A stretch of 64,000 nt of DNA, taken from assembly GCA_041485885.1 (NCBI GenBank), contig JBGPKL010000007.1:1-64000 (forward strand), read 5' to 3'. Position numbers and translations under genes: made by a program. Below the pieces are notes generated by a model. It saw nothing but the letters and a program-made list of their open reading frames with translations, had not been told where the DNA came from and ran no database searches. Source of the stretch: JACQFZ01 sp041485885. Its GTDB lineage: Bacteria > Pseudomonadota > Gammaproteobacteria > Acidiferrobacterales > Sulfurifustaceae. Positions 42,958 through 52,141 of the stretch are shown one piece after another; positions within the stretch are counted from its first letter, which is position 1; every line of letters begins with the position of its first letter.

Positions 42958-44082
42958 TCAGCGCCGATTGTTCGTCGCGAACGGGTCCACGTTCGGTTCG
43001 CCAGCATCGCGTGTTCGCGCCCAAATCGCCTTGACCGCGTCGGAAGCGAGATAAACGCGTCCGTCCTTCTCCGTCGCCGCAACGAGCAGACCGGCGTCGA
43101 CCAAGCCTTTCAGATCGCCATCGGCCTCGTCGGCAGAGACGCCGGCCGCTGATTGATACTCGGCGCTCGTGAAGCGACGGCCGATCGCGGCCTCCGCAAG
43201 CGCGAAGATCGCGCGCTCGGGCAACCCGCGACGCGCGACTTCGCGCTCGATCGCTTCCCACAACCGGTCGTACTCCCGGCTCCGCCGCTGCAGCATCGTG
43301 GCCTGGTAGAAGTGCGCGGTAAGGCAGAAGCGGATCCACGGACGCGTGTCGCGTTCGGGCTGCCAGGCGCCGCCGTGGACTTCCGTGAGAGCCTTGTCGT
43401 ACTCGCCGACGTTCACGCTCATATACTCATCGATGCTCGCGAACGGCGGCGCGGTAATGCCCTCGCGCGCAAGCACCAGTGTGTGCAACGCGCGGGACAT
43501 GCGTCCGTTGCCGTCGAGGAAAGGATGGATCGCGGCGAGATTGAGATGCGCCATCGCGGCCCGGATGATCGCAGGGCTCTCGTTCCTCTCATTGAGCGAG
43601 GCGATCAGCTCCGCCAAGAGCGACGGAATCAATTTCGGAGGCGGAGCCGTATACAGTATTTCGCCGGGAGAACCCTTCCGCACCCATATAGCCCCGCGCC
43701 GCCAGCGGCCGGGCTTCTTCTCGGCATCGTGGCTCGTGATCATGTAATGAAGCGCGCGAAAAATTCCTTCGTCATACGTGAAGTGCGAAGCATCCGCGAG
43801 ATGAAGCGCGAAGGTGAGCGCGGCGCGATAGCCGGAAGCGGCCGACCAGATCGCTGCGCTCTCGGCGCTCGGTTCCTCCTCCGCGGCCTCGATCGCGTCC
43901 TCGAAGAGCGCGTTTCCGCCGCCGACGCGCGCCGACATCCGCAGGAGACGGTCATTGATGGCTCGCCAGGTCAGCCCCGGCCACTGCTGCAGCCGGGGTA
44001 GGTTCAATTGTCTGCGGATCGTCTCGATCTCGCCGACGACTTCGGTTTCTCGCTCGCTGAGGGACGGCGTCTGGAACAGCAT
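42958..44082 (-). CDS. Fic-domain protein with C-terminal winged helix
   Basis: 374 residues. The Fic motif IHPFLDGNGRMSR (H-x-F-x-D-G-N-G-R-x-x-R) is intact, so it should transfer AMP or a related group to target proteins. The N-terminal Fic_N helix region begins LSERETEVVGEIETIRRQLNLPRLQ, and no clear inhibitory SxxxE/NG helix is evident. The C-terminal 100 residues form a winged helix (LPERAIFALAEAAIGRRFTSAEYQSAAGVSADEADGDLKGLVDAGLL). The cytochrome stop is only 8 nt from its stop, so the genes converge. Confidence 0.9.
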   Translation of the reverse strand: MLFQTPSLSERETEVVGEIETIRRQLNLPRLQQWPGLTWRAINDRLLRMSARVGGGNALFEDAIEAAEEEPSAESAAIWSAASGYRAALTFALHLADASHFTYDEGIFRALHYMITSHDAEKKPGRWRRGAIWVRKGSPGEILYTAPPPKLIPSLLAELIASLNERNESPAIIRAAMAHLNLAAIHPFLDGNGRMSRALHTLVLAREGITAPPFASIDEYMSVNVGEYDKALTEVHGGAWQPERDTRPWIRFCLTAHFYQATMLQRRSREYDRLWEAIEREVARRGLPERAIFALAEAAIGRRFTSAEYQSAAGVSADEADGDLKGLVDAGLLVAATEKDGRVYLASDAVKAIWARTRDAGEPNVDPFATNNRR

Positions 44083-44216
44083 AATTAGGATTGGAGGCGC
44101 ACTCGGCCGAGCTTACCGCCGCGAACCCTTCTGCGTCCACTTCGCGCTTTCAGCGCTAGCGCCCGCAAGATCAGTTAGCGCGCCAACGTTTTAGAAAGGA
44201 TCGCGAAAGCCAGCAC

Positions 44217-44525
44217 TCATGTCACCAACGTCAACGCGCCGGAGATCATGAACAACTGTGCGCCGAGGAAGCGGTACAGGAAGCCCCCGACCAGCAAGCC
44301 GATGATGCCGGCGACGGCGGCAACGCTGCCGGCGAATCCTTGCACGGTTCCCTGCACGTTTCCGTCCGCCGTCTTCGCCAGAACAGAAAGCAATGAAGGC
44401 CACATGATGCCGTTACCCAGCGCGAGCAGCGCGTTGCCGAGGTAGAGCGTTATCGTGTCCTCCGCGCTGAAGAACGGAAAGCTCGCCGCCAGGACGAGAC
44501 TGCCGCCGAGGTGCGACCCTGATAC
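44217..44525 (-). pseudogene. C-terminal remnant of an MFS transporter
   Basis: Read leftward from about 44525, the frame gives LGGSLVL...LYLGNALLALGNGIMWPSLLSVLAKTADGNVQGTVQGFAGSVAAVAGIIGLLVGGFLYRFLG, ending ALTLVT. This matches the last third of TetA-like drug:H+ antiporters of the major facilitator superfamily. The first two-thirds are absent, so no function is expected. Confidence 0.75.
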
Positions 44526-44597
44526 CGCAACCCGCCGGACTCGCGGCAGCGCGCATCGGTCCGGTTTCCGGTCTCACAGTCCGATGCGCGTTTATCA

Positions 44598-44635
44598 TGC
44601 GGCGCAATACGCTTCGCTATTGCGCAACGTGAACT
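44598..44635. repeat. dispersed palindromic repeat, copy 1
   Basis: Arms GCGCAATA (44602-44609) and TATTGCGC (44618-44625) surround CGCTTCGC. The flanks ATGCG before and ACGTGAACT after are shared with the copy at 50504-50541, giving about 38 near-identical bases. Confidence 0.7.
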
Positions 44636-44768
44636 CGACGATCCTCGCGTTGTCGGCGCCCACCCCTCCGAGTCGGCCCGCACGCCTACTAATTGACAGA
44701 CGTCAGTCGGCGCGTCATGATCCGTCGCGCTTCGCGGCCACACCTCCATAGGGACAAGGAATCCAAAC

Positions 44769-45767
44769 ATGAAAACCCGCCTCGCCGGTTTGCTCGTCGT
44801 CGTGCTCGCCCTCGCCCCCGATTGGTCTCAGGCAGCGGAGTTCAAGCTCGCGCTACCGGCGGGGCTGCAAGAGCAGGCGGCCCGCGTGCCCGCCGACAAC
44901 CCGATCACTCCCGAGAAGATCGCCCTCGGCAAGAAATTTTTCTGGGACAAGCGCTGGTCCATCTCGGGGACGGTGGCCTGCGTGAGTTGCCACCAGCCCG
45001 ACCACGGCTGGAGCGATCCTCAGCAGTTCTCCACCAACTTTGCGGGAAAGCCCACGGGGCGCCACGCGCCCACGCTGGTCAATCGGCTGTTCAGCGAGCG
45101 CCAGCTCTGGACCGGTCTGCGCGGCACGCTGGAGGAACAGGCGACGAACGACAGCAATCGCACCGTCGAGAAGGTGATGGAGCAGCTCGGGTCCATCCCC
45201 GCCTACCGGCAGGAGTTTCGCAAAGTCTTCGGTCGCGACTTCGACGCCGACGGTGTCGGCCAGGCCATCGCGGCCTACGTGCGCACCATCGTGTCCGGGA
45301 ACGCGCCCTACGATCGCTTCCGCGCCGGCGACCGCGGCGCCATGTCGGCGTCGGCCCGAAACGGCCTGATCCTGTTCGAGGGTAAAGCGCTATGCGTGCA
45401 GTGTCACGCCGGCTTCAACTTCACCGACGAGACCTACCGCAACATCGGCGTCGGCATGGACAAGCCGAACCCCGATCTCGGACGCTACGTCGTCAGTAAG
45501 AACGACGCGGACCGCGGCGCGTTCAAGACGCCGACGCTGCGCGACGTGGCGCCGCGCGGACCGTACATGCACGACGGCAGCGAGAAGACACTGGCCGAGG
45601 TGGTGGCGTTCTACAACCGCGGCGGCGTGAAGAACCCGTCGCTGGCGTCGAACATCCGGCCGCTCGGACTCACGGCGTCCGAACAGTCCGATCTCGTGGA
45701 GTTCATGAAAGCGCTGACGGGAACGATCGACCCGGAGGTGGGCCGGCCCCCGAACCTTCCTCTATAG
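44769..45767 (+). CDS. di-haem cytochrome c peroxidase/MauG family
   Basis: 332 residues with a signal peptide ending at DWSQAAE. The first haem motif is CVSCH (VACVSCHQPDHGWSDP) and the second is CVQCH (ALCVQCHAGFNFTD). The segments KKFFWDKRW, RHAPTLVNRLFS, FEGKALC, FKTPTLRDVAPRGPYMHDGS and VVAFYNRGG are standard for the family. It reduces hydrogen peroxide in the periplasm, or performs MauG-like oxidation. Neighbours give no dedicated donor; any of the small cytochromes c here could serve. A REP-like inverted repeat follows. Confidence 0.93.
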   Translation: MKTRLAGLLVVVLALAPDWSQAAEFKLALPAGLQEQAARVPADNPITPEKIALGKKFFWDKRWSISGTVACVSCHQPDHGWSDPQQFSTNFAGKPTGRHAPTLVNRLFSERQLWTGLRGTLEEQATNDSNRTVEKVMEQLGSIPAYRQEFRKVFGRDFDADGVGQAIAAYVRTIVSGNAPYDRFRAGDRGAMSASARNGLILFEGKALCVQCHAGFNFTDETYRNIGVGMDKPNPDLGRYVVSKNDADRGAFKTPTLRDVAPRGPYMHDGSEKTLAEVVAFYNRGGVKNPSLASNIRPLGLTASEQSDLVEFMKALTGTIDPEVGRPPNLPL

Positions 45768-45798
45768 ACGCCGCCGAGCTCTCAGCCGGCGTAGCCAA

Positions 45799-45905
45799 TG
45801 TAGCCCGGATAGAGCGGAGCGGGATCCGGGAAATTATTTCCATATCCGTCATGCGATTCTTCAGTAACTACAACCTGGATTGCGCTCCGCTTCATCCGGG
45901 CTACA
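45799..45905. repeat. REP-like inverted repeat pair
   Basis: Two imperfect arms of about 32 nt, beginning TGTAGCCCGGATAGAGCGGA and ending GCTTCATCCGGGCTACA on the opposite side, flank a 43-nt spacer. Such TGTAGCCCGGAT units are common extragenic palindromes in proteobacteria. Placement between two converging genes suggests a shared transcription stop. Confidence 0.75.
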
Positions 45906-46012
45906 TCGCTCGCAAATAGGCGGCAGCGCACAAATCAGCGCGACCGCTTACCGGCTGCGGCACCAGTTTCTGGCTCAACCCTGTGCCACACCAACCACAC
46001 GCTACGAAGTCC

Positions 46013-46633
46013 CTAGTACCTCTGCGCTACCGCCGGCGTCGGATGCGAAGGAACTGCGGAGATCGCATGTCGCTCGTTAGAAACTACCCGGCGCTTTCGA
46101 CGCGCACGAATGAACGTATCGACGCGTTTCAGCGGGATATGATCGCTCGTGTCGCGGCCGTACCAGATGTCGCGAATCAGACCGTACTCGTCCACGAGGA
46201 AGTCGGCCGGCACCAGCGTCGGATGTGCGTTTATCAACGGAACCCCGCCCAAGAAGGCGCCTCTGATCACGCGCGGCAGCTTGAACAGTAGCGCCTTCAG
46301 CACCGCCGCAGCCGACTGTTCCACGCCGTAGCGGTTGTAGATACCAAGACCGGGGTCGCTGATCATCCGAAACGGCCGCGGATGTTTCGCCACGTATCTG
46401 AGTACCTCGTCCGCCGGCGAGCTAAAGACCGCGATGATTTCCAAGTCTTGCGCCTGCCAAGCGCGGTACCGATGCGTCAGCTCGTAGATGCGCAAATTGC
46501 AGAAAGGACAACCCGCGTTCCGGAAAAATGACAGCATGACCCGTTTGCCGCGATAGTCTGCGAGCGCGACGGGCCGGCCGTAGATGTCCTGCGTGTTGAA
46601 GTTGATGCTCAGGGCCGGTGGTACCAGGCGCAT
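46013..46633 (-). CDS. peroxiredoxin-like (AhpC/TSA) protein
   Basis: 206 residues. The thioredoxin-fold motif FFRNAGCPFCNLRIYEL has CPFC at the peroxidatic position, followed by LEIIAVFSSPADEVLRYV and FLVDEYGLIRDIWYG. This is the AhpC/TSA-like group often annotated as a redoxin-domain protein, with a CxxC instead of the usual single Cys. No signal peptide; cytoplasmic. It stands alone. Confidence 0.85.
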   Translation of the reverse strand: MRLVPPALSINFNTQDIYGRPVALADYRGKRVMLSFFRNAGCPFCNLRIYELTHRYRAWQAQDLEIIAVFSSPADEVLRYVAKHPRPFRMISDPGLGIYNRYGVEQSAAAVLKALLFKLPRVIRGAFLGGVPLINAHPTLVPADFLVDEYGLIRDIWYGRDTSDHIPLKRVDTFIRARRKRRVVSNERHAISAVPSHPTPAVAQRY

Positions 46634-46850
46634 CGGTCAGTCTCTCCCCAGTTATTCGGACAGGTTCTGACCCGGAGATACGCGGAGGGTCTGTCGTCGG
46701 ATGCGGCCGTTACGGCATGCCGGTCCGCTTAATTCGCGTACTCCTTCCCGCACAGGATCAAGTGCGGGTATATTTCTAAGCTGTAACAATGGTTTTTTGC
46801 CGAGTCTTCAGCGGGCTGCTAGCTTCCGGCACGATCAACAGGGTTTGACG

Positions 46851-47339
46851 ATGGCAACACACACCCCTACTTCGAACCATTCTCCGACAGGATTCGACTT
46901 ATCCCCGCCGGATGCCAGCCAACGTCGGCAGCTCGTGGCAGCGCTGACGCCCGAGGAGCGCGAAGTCGTCTTGGAGCACGGCACGGAGGCGCCGTTCTGC
47001 GGAACGCTGCTGGACAACAAGAAGCCCGGCACCTACTGCTGCCGGCTCTGCGGCTTGCCGCTATTCAGAGCCGGCGAGAAATTCGAGTCCGGAACCGGCT
47101 GGCCGAGCTTCACGGCCCCTTTCGACAAGACCCATCTCACGTACGTAACAGATACGAGCGACGGCATGGAACGAACCGAGATCGTGTGTGCGCGATGCGG
47201 CGGCCACCAGGGACACGTCTTTCCGGATGGGCCGCCCCCGACCGGCCAGCGCTACTGCATCAACTCGGTCTCGCTCGAGTTCGTCCCCGACGGCGAACCG
47301 TTTCCCGACAAGCTCGGCAGGCGCGAACCGAGCAAGTAG
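46851..47339 (+). CDS. msrB: peptide-methionine (R)-S-oxide reductase
   Basis: 162 residues from the ATG at 46851. It repairs methionine-R-sulfoxide. The catalytic Cys is in GQRYCINSVSLEF, zinc is held by CRLCG and CARCGG, and the family blocks TEAPFCG, FESGTGWPSF and CGGHQGHVFPDGP are present. The frame extends to 46701, but that part has no ribosome-binding site and no homology. No msrA is adjacent. Confidence 0.95.
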   Translation: MATHTPTSNHSPTGFDLSPPDASQRRQLVAALTPEEREVVLEHGTEAPFCGTLLDNKKPGTYCCRLCGLPLFRAGEKFESGTGWPSFTAPFDKTHLTYVTDTSDGMERTEIVCARCGGHQGHVFPDGPPPTGQRYCINSVSLEFVPDGEPFPDKLGRREPSK

Positions 47340-47599
47340 CATATCTTTCGTTACCGTCGGCGAGCCATCGACCTTCCCGCCGCTCACGGGCTATACATAA
47401 TCGCTTCCCTCTTGTCCAACACCGGGCGCGTGACCAACGTTAGACTCAGGCGCTCGTTGAATATGCGGGAGCATGAACGCGGCTGCGACCGACTTAGCGT
47501 CGCCATCGCATTTCGGCGTGAATGAGTCGCTGGGGCTAAACGCCGAACGGCCGCCCGCTTTAACGCGGAATTTGGCTATATATAAGGAGTATGTCCTTC

Positions 47600-50404
47600 A
47601 TGGCGTATTGCAATCGTTCGCGCGCATCAAAGCGCTTTGTTTTCGTTGGCCTGTTAAGTCTGATGCTGACAGCCGCAATGCCGGCGGTGGCACAGCAAAC
47701 GGCTCAGCCAACGAAGCCCAACGCCAAGTCCGCACACCTCACCGCACCGGTCAACGTCACTTCGGTTGAAGGCATAACCGAGTACCGCCTCGCCAACGGT
47801 CTGCGCGTTTTGTTGTTCCCCGATCAATCCAAGCCTACGGTGACCGTTAACGTAACCTACCTGGTGGGCTCGCGGCACGAGGGCTATGGCGAAACCGGAA
47901 TGGCGCATTTGCTCGAACACCTGATGTTCAAAGGCACGCGCAAAAATCCTGATGTCCCGAAGCAATTCAATCAACGCGGCGCGCGTTTTAACGGTACTAC
48001 CGGCCTCGATCGTACGAACTACTTCGAGATTGTGCAGGCTTCACCGGACAACCTTAAGTGGGCCATCGAGCTCGAAGCCGATCGCATGGTCAACTCCAAC
48101 GTCGCACGCAAGGACCTCGCGTCCGAGATGACCGTCGTGCGCAACGAATATGAGCGCGGCGAGAATAATCCTGGCAGTGTGCTGTACAAACGCATGCAGA
48201 GCGTAGCGTTCGATTGGCATAACTATCAACACTCGCCGATCGGCAATCGCTCCGACATCGAGAACGTGGCAATCGATAACTTGCGGGCGTTCTATCGCCG
48301 CTACTATCAACCGGATAACGCGGTGCTTTTGGTTGCCGGGCAGTTCGATGCGGACGCGGCACTGCGTTTGATCGCCAATTCTTTTGGAATGATTCCGAAA
48401 CCAACGCGCGCGCTTCCCACCTTGTGGACGGTAGAGCCGACGCAGGACGGGGAACGCATGTTCGCCGTGCGTCGCGCCGGCAATATTCAGATGGTCATGT
48501 TGGGCTACAAGATTCCCAGTGTGTTGCATCCGGACGCGATCGTACTTTCTTACGCGGACACTATTCTCGATCACGCGCCCAACGGTCGCCTGTATAAGCT
48601 ATTAGTCGAGACCAATAAGGCTGTCTCCGTGTCCGTGGACACAGCCGGCAGCGTCGACCCCGGCTTGATGACGATAACGGCGACGGTACGAGAAGGCGAA
48701 TCGTTGGAGGACGTGCAACAGCTATTGATCGACGCGGTCGAGAATTTCTATCGGACGCCGCCGACGGACGAAGAAATCAGCCGCGTACGCGTGCTCCGTG
48801 AAAAGACTTTCGATGAAACCATGAGCTCACCGGTATCCTTGGCGATCGCGCTGAGCGAATCCATCGCCGCGGGTGATTGGCGCTTGTGGTTTTATCAGCG
48901 CGAGCGCGACAAAGCCGTGACATCTGCGGACGTCGCACGCGTAGCCAAAACCTATCTGCGTCGCGACAACCGCACCGTCGGACGCTTTTTCCCGACCAGT
49001 GAACCGGAGCGCGTGCCGGTACCCACCGCGCCGGCGGTCGCCGATGTGCTCAAAGATTTCAAGCCATCGCAAGCGATAGCCGCGGGCGAAGTGTTCGATC
49101 CGTCACCGGCGAACATCGACGCACGCACGCGACGCTACACGTTGTCCAATGGCATGAAGATCGCGCTGCTACCCAAGAAGACACGCGGCGAGACAGTTAA
49201 CGTGGTTATGCGATCGCACTTTGGCGATGAGCAATCGCGCTTCGGTAAATCCGCGCTCGAGAGCGTCGCGGGACAAATGCTGACGCGCGGTACCACGCGC
49301 TATACGCGGTCGCAACTGACCGATGAATTCGACAAGCTCAAAGCGTCGGGCAGCGTTGGATTGGGCAGTGTAAGGATGCAAACCACCAAGCCGAATCTCA
49401 TAAAGATACTGGAGTTGGTTGCGCACGTAATGCGAGAGCCGGCATTCCCGCAAACCGAGCTGGATCAGCTGCGCAAGCAATGGATCGCCGGTCTCGAATC
49501 CGATAAGAGCGAGCCTGCGGCGCTCAGCGGCGAGGCGTTGGGGAAACACTTTAATACGTATGAGCGCGGCGATCCGCGTTATTACGAGTCGCGCGCGGAA
49601 ACCATCGAAGACCTCAATGCCGCGACCGTCGACAAGCTGCGGCAAGTGCATCGCGAATTCATGGGCTTCTCGAATGCAGAGATCGCCATCGTCGGCGACT
49701 TCGATGACGGTGAAGTGCGTGCCGTGCTTGACCGATTGTTTGCCGACTGGATAAGTCCGGTTCCGTACAAACGCATCGAGGAACCGTATCGGGCGATAAC
49801 GTCCGTCAACCGGACGATTGAGACGCCGGATAAAGAGAACGCGGTGTTTCGCGCACAGATGTTGATCGAGATGCGCGAAGACGACAAAGACTTTCCTGCC
49901 CTGACCTTAGCCAATTACATATTCGGCGGCGGAGCCGGATTGAACGCGCGCATCTCCAAGCGAATTCGCGGCAAGGAAGGGTTGAGCTACGGCGCGAACA
50001 CGTCGCTCGCCGTATCCAACCTCGATCGTCGTGGCATGTTCAGCGCGTCGGCAACCGCTGCGCCACAGAACATCGCCAAGCTCGAAGCGATCTTTCGCGA
50101 GGAGCTCGATAGCGCGCGGCGCGACGGCTTCACGGCGGAAGAATTGTCAAATGCCAAGTCCGGATTGCTCGCTTCCCGCCGCCAAAGCCGCGCGCAAGAT
50201 GGTTTCGTGGCGAGCTATTGGCTGGAGCGTCTTTACCGAAACGAAACATTCCTCAAGGCCACGGAAATGGACGCCAAGCTCCAGGCTGTCACGTTGGACG
50301 AAGTGAACGCGGCGTTTCGCAAATATATCGATCCCGACAAACTCGCTATCGTGAAAGCGGGCGACTTCGCCAAGACGGCAAGGATCAGTGCGGCTGGAAA
50401 GTGA
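47600..50404 (+). CDS. exported M16 (pitrilysin) zinc protease, two-domain
   Basis: About 934 residues. The ATG at 47600 is favoured because AAGGAG lies ten bases upstream, while it abuts the ATG at 47591. A signal peptide ends near PAVAQQ. The inverted zinc motif HLLEH (MAHLLEHLMFKGT) with a distal Glu is in the first M16 domain. A second, catalytically inactive M16 domain follows (about residues 510-930, with YTLSNGMKIALLPKK and NYIFGGGAGLNARISKRIRGKEGLSYG). The whole fits the periplasmic two-domain protease of proteobacteria. It digests unfolded periplasmic peptides. Confidence 0.93.
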   Translation: MAYCNRSRASKRFVFVGLLSLMLTAAMPAVAQQTAQPTKPNAKSAHLTAPVNVTSVEGITEYRLANGLRVLLFPDQSKPTVTVNVTYLVGSRHEGYGETGMAHLLEHLMFKGTRKNPDVPKQFNQRGARFNGTTGLDRTNYFEIVQASPDNLKWAIELEADRMVNSNVARKDLASEMTVVRNEYERGENNPGSVLYKRMQSVAFDWHNYQHSPIGNRSDIENVAIDNLRAFYRRYYQPDNAVLLVAGQFDADAALRLIANSFGMIPKPTRALPTLWTVEPTQDGERMFAVRRAGNIQMVMLGYKIPSVLHPDAIVLSYADTILDHAPNGRLYKLLVETNKAVSVSVDTAGSVDPGLMTITATVREGESLEDVQQLLIDAVENFYRTPPTDEEISRVRVLREKTFDETMSSPVSLAIALSESIAAGDWRLWFYQRERDKAVTSADVARVAKTYLRRDNRTVGRFFPTSEPERVPVPTAPAVADVLKDFKPSQAIAAGEVFDPSPANIDARTRRYTLSNGMKIALLPKKTRGETVNVVMRSHFGDEQSRFGKSALESVAGQMLTRGTTRYTRSQLTDEFDKLKASGSVGLGSVRMQTTKPNLIKILELVAHVMREPAFPQTELDQLRKQWIAGLESDKSEPAALSGEALGKHFNTYERGDPRYYESRAETIEDLNAATVDKLRQVHREFMGFSNAEIAIVGDFDDGEVRAVLDRLFADWISPVPYKRIEEPYRAITSVNRTIETPDKENAVFRAQMLIEMREDDKDFPALTLANYIFGGGAGLNARISKRIRGKEGLSYGANTSLAVSNLDRRGMFSASATAAPQNIAKLEAIFREELDSARRDGFTAEELSNAKSGLLASRRQSRAQDGFVASYWLERLYRNETFLKATEMDAKLQAVTLDEVNAAFRKYIDPDKLAIVKAGDFAKTARISAAGK

Positions 50405-50503
50405 GTGGAATTGCAGACAAGGCAGGCGTGAACAAGGAGTGGTGCACTGTCCTTTACTTGAGCGACCCATCGACTTCCTCCCACATCGCGCTGGTCATGC
50501 GCA

Positions 50504-50541
50504 TGCGGCGCAATCCGTTTCGCTATTGCGCCTACGTGAAC
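50504..50541. repeat. dispersed palindromic repeat, copy 2
   Basis: GGCGCAAT...ATTGCGCC (50507-50532) with TTCGC in the loop and the same ATGCG and ACGTGAACT flanks as the copy at 44598-44635. It lies between the M16 gene and the converging MBL gene. Confidence 0.7.
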
Positions 50542-50572
50542 TTCCCGCTTTAACGGATGTGCGACAAGCGCC

Positions 50573-51514
50573 TCATTTCCGAGACGCTCGACGAACGTCA
50601 ATCTTGTCTCCCACATCGATCACCATCAAGTCTTCGCCCAGCTCGAGCGGCCCTGAATAAGTTTTTCGCGTCGGCGGGATCAAGTCTTCTTCCGTGGCGG
50701 TCGGCAGCACGATATGCGAATACACCGCCAGTCTCGGTTTCACTTTGGAAAAAACCTCCCCGGCCTGCTCCGGCGTCACGTGATGGGCAATAATGCTATT
50801 AGCCATTCCGAGAGGAGTGCCGGCCCGCTGCAATGTTTCCGGCGCCACCACCTCATGGATCAAGACATCCGCCCCTTGAGCGCGGCGAATGAGATTTTCA
50901 GAAACGCGCGTGTCCCCGGAGAGGACCACCGAGTGGCCCGCGTAGTCAATTCGGTATCCGAAAGCCGGTTTAACCGGTGCATGATCCACCTCGAAGGCGG
51001 TGATCTTCACCCCGCCTTGGTCGTACACCACTCCTTCGTTGATATCCTCGGCGAGGACGACGACCCCGTCCGCCGGCGCTCGCTCGTCGCTCTGTCTCAT
51101 CTGAATGTCGAATTCGTACGCCTGCTGTAGGTGCGACATCATCTTTACAGTTCCTTTCGGGCCCCACACACGCAACGGCGTGTCGCGCCGTGAGACCAAC
51201 CAACCGGTCAACCATAGATCCGGAATGCCGACCACGTGATCGGAATGGAGGTGCGTCAGAAAGAGACCGCGCACATCTCGCCACCGAACGTTGATTTGAT
51301 TGAGGCGTTGCAGTGCTCCACGGCCCGCATCGAACAGGAATTTCTGCTCCCCGGCTTCTATCAAAATACTGGGTCCGAATCGATCCATTACCGCCGGTGG
51401 GGAACCGGTACCCAGTAGAGTGACTCTGATTGTCTCGCCGTAGGCGATCGCCGGGGCAAAGACGATTACTAGATGCGCAACTACAATCACTCTACGAAAA
51501 CGGGTCGAGACCAT
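50573..51514 (-). CDS. exported MBL-fold metallohydrolase
   Basis: 313 residues with a signal peptide ending at IAYGET. The metal motif is THLHSDH (HxHxDH), with the further ligands in GDTR and HIVLPT. The start VTLLGTGSPPAVMDRFGPSILIEAG is that of RNase Z/arylsulfatase-like MBL enzymes, but the signal peptide argues for a periplasmic hydrolase. Substrate unknown. It converges on the M16 gene. Confidence 0.88.
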   Translation of the reverse strand: MVSTRFRRVIVVAHLVIVFAPAIAYGETIRVTLLGTGSPPAVMDRFGPSILIEAGEQKFLFDAGRGALQRLNQINVRWRDVRGLFLTHLHSDHVVGIPDLWLTGWLVSRRDTPLRVWGPKGTVKMMSHLQQAYEFDIQMRQSDERAPADGVVVLAEDINEGVVYDQGGVKITAFEVDHAPVKPAFGYRIDYAGHSVVLSGDTRVSENLIRRAQGADVLIHEVVAPETLQRAGTPLGMANSIIAHHVTPEQAGEVFSKVKPRLAVYSHIVLPTATEEDLIPPTRKTYSGPLELGEDLMVIDVGDKIDVRRASRK

Positions 51515-51593
51515 CTCGATCCTCCACTAGTTGAGATTCAAAAGGACCTCGCGAGGAATGCCGCATTACCGGCCGCGACTCCCCCGCCTCCCT

Positions 51594-52007
51594 TCACGCA
51601 CTGACACGAGTTATCCCGCTTGCTGGTTTGGATTGCGCTTTCACCTGCTTTGCATCGAAGGACTTCTTTGCCTTCAGCACGTCGCCGACATTCGTTGCAA
51701 CCCATCGCTCGAGGCTTTCGACTTCTTTGGCGAGCGACGCGCCCATCTTGGTGAGGCGGTATTCGACTCGCGGCGGCACTTCGCCGAAGTCGAAGCGGTC
51801 GATCATTCCGTGGCGCTCAAGCTTTCGCAGCGTCTGGATGAGCATTTTCTCCGACACGCCGCCGATTTCGCGGCGCAGTTGGGCGGTGCGGCTGGGTTTG
51901 TGGGCGAGGCGGAAGATCACGAGCAGCGCCCATTTTTCGGCGAGCAGCTCCAACACGTTGCGGGATGGGCATTCGACGCTGCAAATATCGGGTCGCGCTT
52001 TCGGCAT
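51594..52007 (-). CDS. HxlR-family transcription regulator
   Basis: 137 residues from the ATG at 52007. The winged-helix pattern is CSVECPSRNVLELLAEKWALLVIFRLAHKPSRTAQLRREIGGVSEKMLIQTLRKLERHGMIDR, with Cys 9 and Cys 13 near the N-terminus as in redox- or electrophile-sensing HxlR members. It is divergent from the glutathione S-transferase gene at 52142 with a symmetric operator between them (52028-52045), so it most likely represses that gene and itself. Confidence 0.92.
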   Translation of the reverse strand: MPKARPDICSVECPSRNVLELLAEKWALLVIFRLAHKPSRTAQLRREIGGVSEKMLIQTLRKLERHGMIDRFDFGEVPPRVEYRLTKMGASLAKEVESLERWVATNVGDVLKAKKSFDAKQVKAQSKPASGITRVSA

Positions 52008-52027
52008 TGGGGTTCTCTCTTCGTGAC

Positions 52028-52045
52028 ACTTACCAGAAGGTAAGT
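52028..52045. promoter_or_regulatory. operator between hxlR-type gene and GST
   Basis: ACTTACC (52028-52034) - AGAA - GGTAAGT (52039-52045) is a perfect inverted repeat with 7-base arms. A further half site GTAAGT lies near 52057. It is placed just upstream of the regulator's start and about 100 nt before the GST. Confidence 0.75.
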
Positions 52046-52141
52046 ACTTTTCTATTCGTAAGTGTCCCATTAGATTAGCGCCTCGCGCAATCGCCATCGC
52101 AACCGCAACCGCGATTGCGTCAACTCGAAAAGGAGAAACGA

